DNA of 64,000 nucleotides from NCBI GenBank assembly GCA_028554755.1, contig JAPTOF010000015.1:5270001-5334000 (forward strand), read 5' to 3'. Under the pieces are notes generated by a model, which saw nothing but the letters and a program-made list of their open reading frames with translations, was not told where the DNA came from and made no database searches. A program made the translations under genes and the position numbers. Source of the stretch: Cordia subcordata. Taxonomy: Eukaryota; Streptophyta; Magnoliopsida; Boraginales; Cordiaceae. Of the stretch, positions 10,661 through 22,469 are shown in pieces. The stretch's first letter is position 1; every line of letters starts with the position of its first letter.

Positions 10661-12133
10661 CCATCAAGTTCCCATTTAGTAAAAAGTAGTAATCATTCAT
10701 AATGCAAGAGAAAATCACCCTCTATAGCTCTAATTAAACATACATTAACTTAGGATAAAAGAGAGATAAAGAAACTACCCTTTTATCCAAAGCCAAACCT
10801 TTACAATCCAAGAGCTATGCCCAAATCCTTGTGTTTGATCCTCTTAGAGGCTTGATTCCAAAGTGCTTTTGTGTATGGAAGAGTGTGTGAGAGGTGGGAG
10901 ATGAGAGGATTAGGGTTTTGGGAGATGGGTGTGAAAGAATATAACTTATTCTTCTACAAAATAGCCAAAAGAGGCTTATATAGCCAATTTTCTGCAACTA
11001 CCGAAACACCTAATGGTGAACCACCTCCGAGAGCTTTCTATTCCCCCAAAGGAAGTTTGCTCACTTGCTTTACCGGCCTAGTGAGCCGGTGCACTGGTTC
11101 TCTGAAGGGCACTCAGCCGGCTCTTCTTGTTTTGCTCTGTTCAGCTTCGTTTTGGCTCCGATTAGCATGCGATTTTTTTCTATGGCTTCGTATCGCTTTC
11201 GGGAATCTCTCAAGACATTTTTATTCATATGTTTCACCCTATAAACATGTCCAACAAGCTCCGAATTTGGCTACTATTGCACTCAGTGTCGCCTGGTTAC
11301 TCCGTTCTTCGTACGGGACCTTGCAAATGCAATCTTTTTGCTTTCTTCTCATTCAAAAAACCTTTGGCTTGGTTTCATCATTACATCTTCATCATTTGAA
11401 GATCCAAGCATTGTTCCAAATCTCACCTAAAAGCACGAGAGATAAGCACTTAGTGTAGCATTTTTCCTATGAACTTAACTATGTACACTTATGTCCTTGT
11501 ATGCTCATATGTAGTATAAATACTATACTAAGGCCTTCTAATAAGCACAAAACACCTCTAAATAGATATAGAAATAAAATTCAAAATCACACACAAAACT
11601 AACACATTAACACCCCCAAGCCTTCTCCTTGCTTGTCCCTAAGCAAGCCTAAACCTAAGTTTATCTCTAAAGTCGATACAAAGGGTTGCCTAAGGGATTG
11701 ACTCACTATCAAGGTTAGCCTAAGAAGCATCAAGGGGACATTCCTATTGTGGAGTGATCCCCAAGTCTCTTTGGATCCTCCCTCTACTCGTAAAGGGTCT
11801 CGAACCTTGTGGGAACTTCCCAAGTAGCGAAACTACCATAAGCCTAGGATTTCAAAGCACGCACTCGAGATGTTGTTATTTCATTCCCCCTCAACTAACA
11901 TGGCCTGCCCAACTTGCACAAAGACTTAAAGACAAGAAGAGAGAGAATATACATACATAATGGCTTATAGAAAGCCTTATTCACATATCTACAAAGATGA
12001 TAGCATGTGCTAAGTTGACATGATGTCACTTATGCACTTATTCAATAGACTTCACTTTTTCATATTTTTGTTGCTTTTTGGATTTTTTTTGCATTTTTTT
12101 GGCTTTTTCAAGCTTTTTGCCTTTTCCTATATG
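9476..12133 (-). mobile_element. element E: truncated Ty3 element (LTR plus 3' internal end), D family
   Basis: The minus-strand LTR spans 9476-11609 (2134 bp). Its + strand end TGATAGCTATTTGTGAGC matches the LTR ends of D and G, and its other end is CTAACACATTA. Next to it lies a purine tract (complement ACACCCCCAAGCC, 11610-11622), then about 520 bases of the 3' internal region shared with D and A. A TATA box (TATATAAGCC on minus) lies near 10975-10982. There is no second LTR and no clear target duplication. The copia reading frame resumes directly on both sides (KKS at the right, TSFDLYVF at the left). E is therefore an insertion that arrived, or later became, truncated at its 5' side. Confidence 0.75.
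10621..10657. repeat. (AT)n microsatellite in LTR of element E
   Basis: About 18 uninterrupted AT units inside the LTR. The corresponding position of the D 5' LTR has only a short TATATATATA run (near 14595-14603), so this is a lineage-specific expansion. Confidence 0.9.
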
Positions 12134-13556
12134 ATTTTTTTACATATCAAAGTCCTAAGTTACTAGTTCCCTCAAGAAATCTAATGATTCATTTTATGGC
12201 AACTAGATGTGTTTCCTTAGGATTAGATTGAAATCTAGTACATAAGTATACAGCAAACACAATATTCAGCCTAGAGGCCATTAAATAGAGTAGGCTACCA
12301 ATCATGCCTGGATACTTTTTCTCATCTACCAGCTTACCATTTTTATCCTTGTCAAGCTTTGTTGAGGGACTCATGGGTTCCAATCTCCTTAGCATCCTCA
12401 AGCCCAAACTTTTTGATTATCTCCTTTGTAAACTTGGCTTGATTGATGAAGATGTCCTCCTTTTTTTGCTTAATTTGAAATCTAAGAAAGAAGGTCAATT
12501 CTCCCATCATGCTCATTTCGAACTCCCTATGCATACACGTAGAAAAACTTTCACACAAAGCAACATTAGTAGCACCAAATATTATAACATCCACATAAAT
12601 TTGTACCAGATATCTTTTCCTTCTCTCTTCACAAACAAAGTGGAGTCAATTTTTCCTCTTTCAAATCCATTTTCTATGAAAAAAAACCATTAAGTCTTTC
12701 ATACCAAGCCCTAGGGGTTTGTTTTAAACCATATAAAGTTTTTTCGAGTTTAAGAACATAGTTTGGAAAACAAGGATTTTCAAAATCGGGAGATTACTCA
12801 ACATATACCTTATCTTCAATAAAACTATTTAAGAAAGCACTCTTGACATCCGTTTGGTATAGTTTAAAATCCAAACAACATGCAACGGCAAGTAATATGC
12901 AACTGGATTGTAATCTAGCTATTGTGGCATAAGTCTCATCATAGTTTATTCCCTTTTCTTGATTATACCATTGAGTTGTAAGTCTAGCCTTATTCCTAGT
13001 TACTATACCAGGTTCAAATATTTTGTTCTTAAATACCCATTTAGTTCCAATTATCAAGTGCTCTCTAGGTCTTTTTACTTGTTTTCACACTTTGTTTCTA
13101 ATGAATTGATTTAACTCCTTTTGCATGGCTATTATTCAGTTCTCATCAAGTAAGACCTCTTTTATATTCTTAGGTTCTACATGTGAAATGAATGCAAAAT
13201 GCTCACAAAAAGTGTTGATATTACTCCTTGTTCTTATGCCTTGTGATGGATCACTAAGGATTTGATCTTGAGGGTGATTCTGCATAAATTTTGAACTTTT
13301 TGGTAAGTCAACGTAGTCTTCTTTTCTTCCCAGGTGGTACTTTGATTTGGGAATTTTCCATTTTCCTCCTTGACTTAAGATTCTTCGCCTTAATATGCAC
13401 TTTCTTGCTTAGTTAGAGTTTCGTTACTATTTGAGGGTTGATCTTCAAGTGTAGTCCTCTCCAAGAGATAACCTACATCATCTACATCGTTTCTTGGCTC
13501 AATTAGGATAGTCTAATCAAGTGTTACATGCATTGATACTTCCAAAACTAGAGTTT
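12134..13556 (-). pseudogene. copia integrase C-terminus and reverse transcriptase of the Sirevirus-like element
   Basis: From 13556 downward the minus strand gives the integrase end and linker, then copia RT text: HPQDQILSDPSQGIRTRSN, HLIIGTKWVFKNKI, KARLTTQWYNQEKGINYDET and LYQTDVKSAFLN. The catalytic box reads YVDV where copia RTs have YVDD (near 12585-12600), so the second aspartate is lost. The end reads KKYPGMIGSLLYLMASRLN, with a stop near AIK. Several stops and frame changes occur. Wording and the downstream env-like ORF place it with Sireviruses. The right edge is the D insertion (target copy AGTTT at 13552-13556), beyond which the integrase continues at 46215. Confidence 0.85.
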
Positions 13557-15765
13557 TGATGTGTTGGTTTTGTGCGTGTTTATACTTTCCATTCTTATTC
13601 TTTTTTTGAGGTGTTTTGTGCTTCACTTGGTGTATTAGTATAGCATTTAGGTCATACATGTACATATTAGGGTTTACATGTTCATAGTTGAGCTTAGGAC
13701 TTAAATGCTACACTAATGCGTGTTCGTTACTTATTTTATGTGAGATTCGGAGAGATATATGGGGCTTGATTAAGGGTGTCTAAGTTGTGGAACAAAGCCA
13801 AAGGTGTTTGGGACTTAAACAAGGCTTGAAAGATGCATTTGGAAGTGGCTGGGCAAAGGAAGGAGCAACTGAGGCAAAACCAAGCGCAATAAGAGCCAAA
13901 TTCAGAGCTTGCAACCAAAGAGGATATGGACAAAGTTTGGACATTGTTTATAAGGTGCAAATAATGAAGAAAAATGACTTGGGAGATACTTAGAAGTGGT
14001 ATAAAGCCATAGCAAAAAATAGTGCACAAAATTAGAGCCAAAACAAGCAAGATATGAATATTTTACTGTTAAGGCTGGTTGACCTATGTACTAGGCCAGT
14101 TGACCTATGTACTAGGTCGGTCGAACAGCCTAGTTTACAGGCCAAATTAGTATGTTAAGGTCATTAGGCCCCGGTTGACAAAGCCCTAAGACTGGTTGAC
14201 CAAGCCCCAAGGCTGGTTGACAAAGCCCCAAGGCTGGTCAACCGGCTGGTCCCCCGGCCCTACACGATTTTAGCTCTATTTAAGCACTTTTTCAGCGTTT
14301 GTTTAGGGGGAACACCCACTATTTCACACTCCCATTTCCTTAAACCCTAAATTCACCTAATCCCACCTTACAGACACACTTCTAAACACATTTAATACTA
14401 GGAATCAAGTCTCTAAGAGGATCAAACAAAAGGATTGGGCATAGCTTTTGGATTGTAAAACATGGATTTGGATAAAACGGTATCTCTCTTTTATCCCAAG
14501 TTAATTTATGTATGATTAGAGCTATGTAGGGTGATTTACTCTTGTATCATGGGTGATTATTACATTATTGTTATGGGTACTTGATGGATTTGAATATATA
14601 TATTCTTTGTGCTTAAGGTTTCAAAGGCCATTTTACATACATGTCTATATGTTTGTTGAACTGTCTCAATGATGTTGCATATATGTATTGAAGTCTATTT
14701 TGCTATTAACCATTTCTCAATCATTGTACTAATATGTCTATGTGTTTGTGTCGTGATTACATGAAGTGGGTATGCTTATATACATGTCTATGTGTGTGTT
14801 TGCATACTTAATAGCATAAATAGCTTCTATTGCATACATGTCAGGTGTTATTGCGTAAATTGGTGTAATCTAAGTATGTATATATGCTTAGTAGTAGAGT
14901 ACTCTAGAATATTCTCAAATGCCATGCTCTAGATGTGTATGCTTTGCGCGTAATTATTAATTTTCGCTATTATGATGCGATCGATGAAGCACAACTAGTA
15001 ACTAGCCTAAGTCATGTCCCTTTTGGCTTTAAATCTAGCCAATAGGAGTCTGGATAGGTTTAGTTGACCTTAGTTCACTTATGAAGATTATTTAGTCTAC
15101 CCTAACATCTTAGGTTCATAAGGACCACGCCGTAGCTCTAAGTGGGGCGAAGCTTAAGGATGGACTTGCATCGAGTCCTAGGGTTAGATTGGGGAACTAA
15201 TTAGTGGACTAAATGTTAGGGTTAGATTGATTTAAATCACCTAGAATCCTATTAGCTAACCCTAATTCCTAAGTCATAAAGATCACATCGTACTTCTAAG
15301 CATCGCCACCTAGGGATGGACTCGTACTTAGGCTTAAGGTATCAATTAGAAGGCTAATTAAAGGTCTAGATTAGAGCACTTAGTATAATCCATCAAGCAA
15401 CCTTAGAAAGAAGTAGTAATCACCCATTTGCAAGACGTAATCACCTTAGTCCCCTATTTCCACATGTTTGACTCCTTTTAGATTGCTTGATTCCTCCATT
15501 TCACAAATACACATATTTTATTTCCTTGTCCTAGTTTAGGTTTATCTTTTTAGAACTCCTTTCAATCCAAAAAAGCCTAAAAAGATCATAGTTTAGGACT
15601 CAACACATAACCTTTTAGGATGCACAAAGCTCAGGACATACATAGCTTAGGATACCATTCACGTTAAACTTCCCCATAAATTTGACCTTCCATTCGCACA
15701 TACTATGTTACATGCGGCCCATGTGCTTTTAGGCTATTTAGGCCTGTGCCATGAGATAGCAATCA
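13557..15765 (+). repeat. 5' LTR of element D (2209 bp)
   Basis: It begins TGATGTGTTGGTTTTGTG and ends TGAGATAGCAATCA, followed by AGTTCT and the primer site. It pairs with the split 3' LTR. A cluster of GGTTGACC/GGTCGGTCG motifs at about 14070-14260 leads directly into a TATA-like box at 14277-14284. Single LTRs of the same family occur at 9476-11609 and 51092-53065. Confidence 0.85.
14277..14284 (+). promoter_or_regulatory. TATA-like box of D LTR
   Basis: TATTTAAG in TTAGCTCTATTTAAGCAC, just downstream of the CpG-motif cluster. The equivalent box is TATTTAAG on minus in solo LTR G and TATATAAG on minus in E. Confidence 0.5.
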
Positions 15766-15771
15766 AGTTCT

Positions 15772-15789
15772 TGACGCTGTTACCGGGGA
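15772..15789 (+). promoter_or_regulatory. primer-binding site (tRNA-Asp type), element D
   Basis: TGACGCTGTTACCGGGGA, six bases after the LTR end. The standard tRNA-Asp complement used by Athila-like elements is TGGCGCCGTTGCCGGGGA, so this copy carries three changes. Confidence 0.8.
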
Positions 15790-15952
15790 GCCAATAGTTG
15801 TTTGGTTTCTTCGTTTTTGTTTGTCTTAGCTTGTGACGCGTTGTTTTATCTTTTCCTTGCATGTTTTCTTTATTTTGAATAATAAAAGAAAAACAATCTA
15901 AAAAGAAAATTTGTTGTGCTTTTTGAAGAGCAATACTTGTGCTTGATTGCAA

Positions 15953-17673
15953 ATGAGTGACCCAAATGCTTCTTGGTTGTCCTTGGTATCCTCTTCCTAC
16001 CACCCGAACTTGTTCCCAATGCATATCGCTTGTGTGAAAGTTATATGCATCCAACTTTCTTTTGCCCTCACGACAATCCCCATTCTAGGGTTAGTACTAG
16101 CTAGGACCCCTATAATCATGCATCATCATGCAGTAATCATGGTTATAGAGATTCATATTATTATTATTGCGAACTTTGTGGAAGTTGCGACCATGATTTT
16201 GATTCTTGTTCCACATTGCATGCAATGCCCAATACCCCTAGCAATCATTTTCCCTTGCATACATCCTCATCTTATAATCACGATTTTAGGGAGTAACATC
16301 ATGCATTTTCATATTGGGGTCAAGACGACTCTTCATATCATCCACTTACCTGTATTGAAAATTCACCTCCCGCATCGTCGTTTCCTGCACTATCGTTTCC
16401 CACCCTTCCTCCGAGTCTTATAATGATGGTGTTTTTAGTGTTTTCAACCAAGGTCTTTCCTATCTCAACCCGGTAGAACTTTTTTTTTTTTAAGTCTCTT
16501 TCACATTGTCAAAAGCTTGATTATCTCAGATGAGAGAAATAGGGGTAAAGTTTTGAGATATCTTTAGATTGGGTTGAGGAGATAGGAGAGAGACCTACAG
16601 ATGAGAGAAATACGGGTAAAAATGATGATGTGTTTGAGAGACAACTAGAAAGAGAGATTGATGGAGAGATAACATCATGTAGTGAGGATGAGGATGAGCT
16701 TGATGATAGTTTGGTTCTTGATGATTCTTATGGATATATTTTGGAGGAAACAGTACCCTATCCTCCTAAGCTTTCAACGTCCTCTATTATGTCACATGAG
16801 CCTACCCTTTTTTCTCGTCCTACACTTCACACACACTTGGAGGTTGGATCTCATGATCATATCACTCAATTATACTTCAAGGCCTCATTTAGAGAGTCTA
16901 GGGTACATACCTCCCTTGAGCATTCATGCATATATGATCCAAAATCCTTTGAGTCCTCATTATCCCCTCTATATATGTATGCCCCTTGTAAGAAGCATGA
17001 TGGTGAAATGACACCTACTAGTGATGAATGTATAGATGGATGTGATGGGACTTTAGCTAGTGAAGATTTAGGGTCATCCATCAGGGAGAACAAGACATCA
17101 ATTCGGAGTTTTTATATGACAAGTGTCTTGGAGTTAAGGATCATTGTGTTAAGGAAATTAGCAACACTAAGAAGACACCTAACAAAGGAATTGATGTGTT
17201 TAAAAGAATAATTTATGGGTTTTTTTTGGATGTTTGATGAATCATTGATGGAAATAGAGCCTATTAAGATCGAATCCACCCCTTATGAGGAGTTAAAGCG
17301 ACCTGGGCTTGATGATGATGTATCTCGTGGAGAAGAAGAGTGTAGTACATCCATTTCCCTTGTTATTGCTCCTCTTTATCTAAATGTTGCTCCTACTCCC
17401 GGTTCCCATTCTGTCGAGTCTCCCTCCTTGGAGCTCACATTTGTGCCTTCATGCATAGAACACTTTCATCTAAGGTTAGAAAGCACGTTTTCTATGTTGC
17501 ATGCATTAGACTTATCTTTGATCTCTAGGGAGGGTGTGTTTCTAGTCCTTGATTGTGAGAAGAAGGCCATAGAGTGGCTAGTTAGAAATCATAGTGGGCA
17601 TGATCTTTCACGCTTATGCCTGCCCACTTTCACACTTATGCACACATTTTCATTTAATGGTTTAGGGTGGTAG
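15953..17673 (+). pseudogene. decayed copy of the conserved non-autonomous-element protein (element D)
   Basis: It starts MSDPNASWLSLVSSS, matching the start of the 677-residue protein of element B. Frame changes then follow. Two CCHC-type units remain readable in other frames. One is near 16024-16065, where the first cysteine is now Tyr (YRLCESYMHPTFFC). The other is near 16168-16209 (CELCGSCDHDFDSC) and is complete. The acidic middle (16630-17211) has SCSEDEDELDDSLVLDDSYG and SLEHSCIYD. The C-terminal part (17215-17673) has PIKIESTPYEEL, PSCIEHFHLRLESTF and EKKAIEWLV. All are collinear with B. A deletion of roughly 350 bp between about 16480 and 16510 removes the segment corresponding to the coiled-coil part. 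No product is expected. Confidence 0.8.
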
Positions 17674-19205
17674 TTTGAAAAGGGGTGTATTATGCATTCA
17701 TCGCTCTATTATAATATGAATGACCTTTTCTTTCTATTGTCTGTGTTTGGTTGAATATCAAGCAATTTGTGCCTCGTAATTTTAAACACGATTTGCTTTA
17801 ACATTGATGCCCCGCAGAAGGCGTTGAATCCAACGCTATTAGGAGGCACCTTAGACATATGTATACCTTTCTTGATTTCCTTGTCTTCTATTTGTTTCTT
17901 TTTTCTTGTTTTTACTTGTTACACTTGTTTTCTTGTTTACTTCTCTTGATTTCCATTTTCCTTTCTGTTTGTTTTCTTTTTCACCCTCTCAAGTTTTGAC
18001 TCTTTATCATTTCCCATTTTTATACACCTTGTTTGTCATTTATTGATGCCAATGTGAGCTCGCACGACATATGCTATTAATCTTGTACTTTGTAAGTGTT
18101 TGGCATTTGTTGAGAAATAGGGTTAGTAGATAAATTATTGACCATTGGTATCGAAAAGCTTCAAAAGCACACAAGGTTGTATCTATTCTTTCTGCACTTG
18201 TTTCTTGTTAATCTACCTCGTCCCTACCACCCTTACTTACTTTGTGTTGCCTATTTGCTTAAGGATAAGCAAATTTTAAGTTTTAGGTGTACAGGAGTTT
18301 GGTTTTATTGTTTTATGCTTTACATAAGATACATGTGCATTATGTGTTTAAAATGGTGAAAATTTTTCGATTTTTTATGCATGTAGAGTTGTTTGTCTCT
18401 TAGATGATTGAAGTGTTGGCTCTTATGATTTATTTAATTGATTGATAAAGATAGGGTTGTGTTATGGGGAATGAATGGAGTGGAAAAAGAGTCAAAACTT
18501 GGAGGAGATGCCTTTGAAAGTTGTGATGAGTGAGTACTACTAAGAATGCACCATATAGCTACCCTTGGTTGGAAAAAGAAAAGAGTTTGAAAAAGGGGTA
18601 TTGATATGAGTGCGCTACCTTGATTGGTTCTTTTTTTATGTACTTTAGCCTTTCTTTTTCTTTTTATTTTTGTTATGTAATGCAAAATGCAAAAAATTCA
18701 AAAAAATAGAAAACGAAAAAAGCTTGAAAAAGCCAAAAAAATGAAAAAATTGAAAAAAAGCCAAAAGGCAACAAAATAATAAAAAAGTGAAGTTTAGTGA
18801 ATAAGTGCTTAAGTGACACAATGTCAACTTGGCACAAGATGTTCTTTCGTTCTTTGATTATGTTGTGAATAAGGGTTTTGCATTATTTATGAACCATTGT
18901 GTTTGTATATTCTTCCTTCTCCTTATCTTTAAAGATTTGTGCATGTTGGCATGAAGTATCAACATCCCGGGTGCATGAGTTAGAATCCCGTGTTAGTGGT
19001 GGTTATAGTTACTTGGGAACTTCTCGAAGGTGTGAGGCCCTTTGTGAACAAGAGGAGAATCCAAAGAGGCTTGGGGACCTTTCTACAAAAGGAATGACCC
19101 CGTCATACTCCTTAGACTTGTCGAGATTATGAGTCAACCCTTTAGGCAACCCTTTGTATCAACTTAGAAGTAAACTTAGCTTTGGTCTTACTTGGGGACA
19201 AGCAA
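17674..19205 (+). other. 3' non-coding region of element D with an internal purine-tract copy
   Basis: After the ORF comes AACGCTATTAGGAGGCACC (about 17831-17849), a motif also found after the coding regions of B and A. Near 18260-18294 lies AAGGATAAGCAAATTTTAAG, an internal copy of the sequence that precedes the true purine tract. An A-rich stretch at 18690-18790 and the segment 18470-18640 (ATGAGTGAGTACTACTAAG and following) match B and, inverted, A. Short open frames here are not genes. Confidence 0.65.
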
Positions 19206-19224
19206 GGAGAAGGTTTGGGGGTCT
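19206..19224 (+). promoter_or_regulatory. polypurine tract, element D
   Basis: GGAGAAGGTTTGGGGGTCT, preceded by GGGGACAAGCAA and followed by the LTR start TGATATGTTGG. It is the plus-strand primer site for reverse transcription. Confidence 0.75.
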
Positions 19225-19314
19225 TGATATGTTGGTTTTGTATGTGTTTATGCTTTCCATTCTTTTGGGGGTCTTGATATGTTGGTTTTGTATGTGTTTA
19301 TGCTTTCCATTCTT
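19213..19314 (+). repeat. 50-bp tandem duplication across the purine tract / LTR junction of D
   Basis: The block containing TGGGGGTCTTGATATGTTGG and the next bases of the LTR up to CCATTCTT occurs twice with a 50-bp period (GTCTTGATAT at 19221 and 19271). It duplicates the end of the purine tract together with the first bases of the 3' LTR. The 5' LTR lacks it. Confidence 0.85.
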
Positions 19315-20256
19315 ATTCTTTTTTTGAGGTGTTTTATGCTGCACTTGGTCATACATGTGCATATTAGGGTTTGCATGTTCATACTTGAGCTTAGGACTTA
19401 AATGCTACACTAATACGCATTTGTTACTCATTTTAGGTGAGATATGAAGAGATACGTGGGGCTTGATTGAGGGTGTTTAGGTTTTAGAACAAGGCCAAAG
19501 ATGTTTGGGACTTAAAAAAGACTTAAAAGATGCATTTGAAAGTGGCCGGGCTAGGAAAGAGCAACTGAGGCAAAACCGAGTGCAACAGGAGCCAAATTAG
19601 GAGCTTGCAACCAAAGAGGACATGGATAAAGTTTGGACATGTTTATAGGGTGCAAAAGATAAAGAAAAATGACTTGGGAGATCCTTGGAAGTGGTACAAA
19701 GCCATAGAAAAAATGCTACACAAATTGGAGCCAAAATGAGCAAAATATGAACATTTTACTATCAGGGTTGCTCGAACTACGTACGAGGTCAATTGACTGG
19801 TACGAACATTTTACTGTCAAGGCCGGTCAACCTATGTACTAGGTTAGTTGATCGGCATAGTCGACCAACCAGATCATTATGTTAAGCTTATTAGGCCGGT
19901 TGACCAAGCCCCAAGGCTGATCGACTTGCTAGTCCCTTGGCTCGCCACGATTTTAGCTCTACTTAAGCATCTTTTCAGCGTTTTTTGAGGGGGAACGCCC
20001 ACTATTTCACTCACCCATTTCCCTAAACCCTAAATCCACCTAATCCCACCTCAGAAACACACTTCTAAACACATTTAACACTAGGAATCAAACCTCTAAG
20101 AGGATCAAACACAAGGATTAGGCATAGCTCTTGGATTGCAAAGCTTGGCTTTGGATAAAAGGGTATCTCTTTTATCTACCCTTTTATCCCAAGTTAATTT
20201 ATGTATGATTAAAGCTATTTAGGGTGATTTACTCTTCTATTATGGATGATTATTAC
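19225..20256 (+). repeat. 3' LTR of element D, left part
   Basis: It matches the first half of the D 5' LTR and breaks off after GGATGATTATTAC. The last five bases, ATTAC (20252-20256), are the target copy for element F, and the LTR resumes at 45015. The CpG-motif cluster is at 19760-19940. Confidence 0.85.
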
Positions 20257-21677
20257 TGATGTGTGCCATTTGTGTGTGTTTGTATATAGTTTTTGCATGC
20301 ACATTTGAGGGTGTTCTAGAACATAATTGAGTGCATTTAATATAGATTTTAAGCATAATTATTAATATTTGTACATAATGTATTTAGATGCATAAATACT
20401 ATACTAAGTGTTATATTTTACATTTTAGGTAAGTTTTAGAATGGGTTGAGCTTAAACAAGGAAGAAACGAGCTAAATGTTGAAGGCTCAGAGAGTAAAGA
20501 TTGAAGATTGAAGATTAAATGGAGCTACTGGCTGAGGCTGAGATGGGTCAACCAGCAAATCTAGAAGAGCAAAGTTTGTACCAGTCGAGCAAACCAATCA
20601 ACTGATTATTCTAGAAAGAAGATCTTGTTGCCGGTCAACCCCTCTGTTACCGACTAGTCGGTACGGTCCCCCGGTACTCGCGCTGAAAAGTCTATAAATA
20701 GTCCATTTTAGTCTTTTTTAGGGAGGAACTTTTATTTCTTCAACTTAATAAACCCTATACCTTTATCTAGTTCGCTAAACACCCAAAACAATTATTTCAC
20801 ACTAAACCAAATAAGGATTGAAGCTTGTAACAAGAGATTAAGGGGTTTTCGGTTGGATTTGAGCAAGGGTTTGAAGGGAAGTTTCTCATTCCTTTTCTTC
20901 TTCTTATAGATATGCTTTGTATTTGAGTTAGATCTAGGGTTGATTGATGTTATATATTAGACAAGGGCTTCGAATAAAGGATTTGTGTATATCTTTGGCT
21001 TTTAATATATGCTTGTTTACATTGATTAATGGCATGAATCAATATGTTTATATGTTGATAATCGAATAAGTCTATATGTTCGATAAAATTCCTAGATGAA
21101 CTTGCATGTATTATTTTATGCTTAAATGCTATTGGTAGCGGTGTCACCTTAGCCTTAATCCATGCTAATGGCATGGGCCCTATTTGCAACATGTACGGTG
21201 ATTAATATGCTTAATTAATGACTTGTATAGTAGGAGTATACCTCTAGTTTGAAACAATACTAAAAAAATACCCACTATTACTAGTTAATGCTCTAGGAGT
21301 TTAACCTCTAGTCTGAAACAATACTAATAGGTTAGTCTCGAGTAGGACGTTAATCAACACTAAAGAAAGCAATCAAGCCATAGATAGACTGAGTCATTAT
21401 TATGGCCTGAGTCTAGTTTCAATGCAATTACCCTAGATTCCCATCTTGTAGAGCTTTCTTTCCTTAGCTTGGAACCTTAGTTTCTCTATAGTTTAGGTTT
21501 ATTCCTCTATTCTCGAGCTCTCTTCTTTCCTAAAGAAAGCATCCATATGCATATAGTTAGTCTTAGGCATTTTTGCACAAAGAGACCAAACTAAGGTAGG
21601 ATCCATGAGAAAGAATGGCCCCATACTTGTATGCTTCGCTGCACATGACCCGTGCACTTGCGGGTGTAGACACATCA
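20257..21677 (+). repeat. 5' LTR of element F (1421 bp)
   Basis: TGATGTGTGCC...GACACATCA. It contains a CpG-motif cluster at 20540-20670 followed by a TATA box (CTATAAATAG near 20692-20701). Its start resembles the B LTR (TGATGTGTGTCATTTG), so B and F are sister lineages. Confidence 0.82.
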
Positions 21678-21932
21678 AGTTTTTTTGGCACTGTTGCCGG
21701 GGCACCTTAGTTTCTCCGTAGTTTAGGTTTATTCTCCTATTCTCGAGCTCCCTTCTTTCCTAAAGAAAGCACCCATACGCATATAGCTAGTCTTAGCCAT
21801 TTTTGCACATAGAGACCAAACTAAGGTAGCCTCCCTGGGAAAGAATGACCTCGCACTTGCACGCTTCACTACACGTGACCCATGCACTTGCGGGTGTAGA
21901 CACATCAAGTTTTTTGGTGTTGTTGCCGAGGA
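21475..21932 (+). repeat. 229-230-bp tandem duplication of LTR end plus primer site, element F
   Basis: The block from CCTTAGTTTCTC through ACACATCAAG and the primer site (TGGCACTGTTGCCGGGG, 21686-21703) is followed by a second copy ending in TGGTGTTGTTGCCGAGGA (21915-21932). The two copies differ at several bases, so the event is old. F thus has two LTR ends with two tRNA-Asp-type primer sites in tandem. Confidence 0.85.
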
Positions 21933-22106
21933 GACACGATATTGGTTCTTTGTATGTTTTTGTGTTTGTGATTGGTTACTTGCGGTGTTGTTTTATCTTT
22001 ATTTGCTTTCCTTATTTGAAAAACCACAAAAAAAAGATTGAAAAATTTTTGAAAATTCAAAAAAATAAAAAATTTGAAAAATTAAGTTTACTTGTGTTAC
22101 TTGAGT

Positions 22107-22469
22107 ATGGATAGATCAAATGCTACTGGTGGTCACTTGTATCCTTTTCCCCACCTCCCGTATATGCTTCCAATTCTTGTGCTTTATGTGTTAGTTGCGA
22201 GCATCATACTACATGTTGCCCCCTCGCATATGGAAATCCCCTATATTGGGGTAATGCAAGTCATGACCCCTATAGTCATGTATCCATTCATGTATCTCCA
22301 TCTAGCTATCATTATTATAGCGAGTCATATTATTGTTTTTGTGATCTTTGTGGAAGACGCGACCATGATTTTGATTCTTGTCACACTTTTCTTGCAACGC
22401 CAAATAGTGCCCCTTGAAATTATGTGCCCATTTATGCATCTACATTTAGTTATCATGATTATAGGGAGC
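22107..22469 (+). pseudogene. conserved non-autonomous-element ORF of F, 5' piece
   Basis: It begins MDRSNATGGHLYPFPH, aligned with the starts in B and D, and then shifts frame. Two complete CX2CX4HX4C units are readable: CALCVSCEHHTTCC (22178-22219) and CDLCGRRDHDFDSC (22340-22381). The piece ends at GGGAGC, where element A inserted (target copy GGAGC, 22465-22469). The remainder is at 42477-43655. Confidence 0.75.

Noticed and set aside
10871..11458. 195-codon plus-strand open frame
   Set aside because: It lies entirely within the minus-oriented LTR of element E and is not kept open in the D or G copies of the LTR.
15772..15789. tRNA-Asp-like sequences as tRNA genes
   Set aside because: Only the 18-base complement of a tRNA 3' end is present; no cloverleaf can be formed. 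They are retroelement primer-binding sites.
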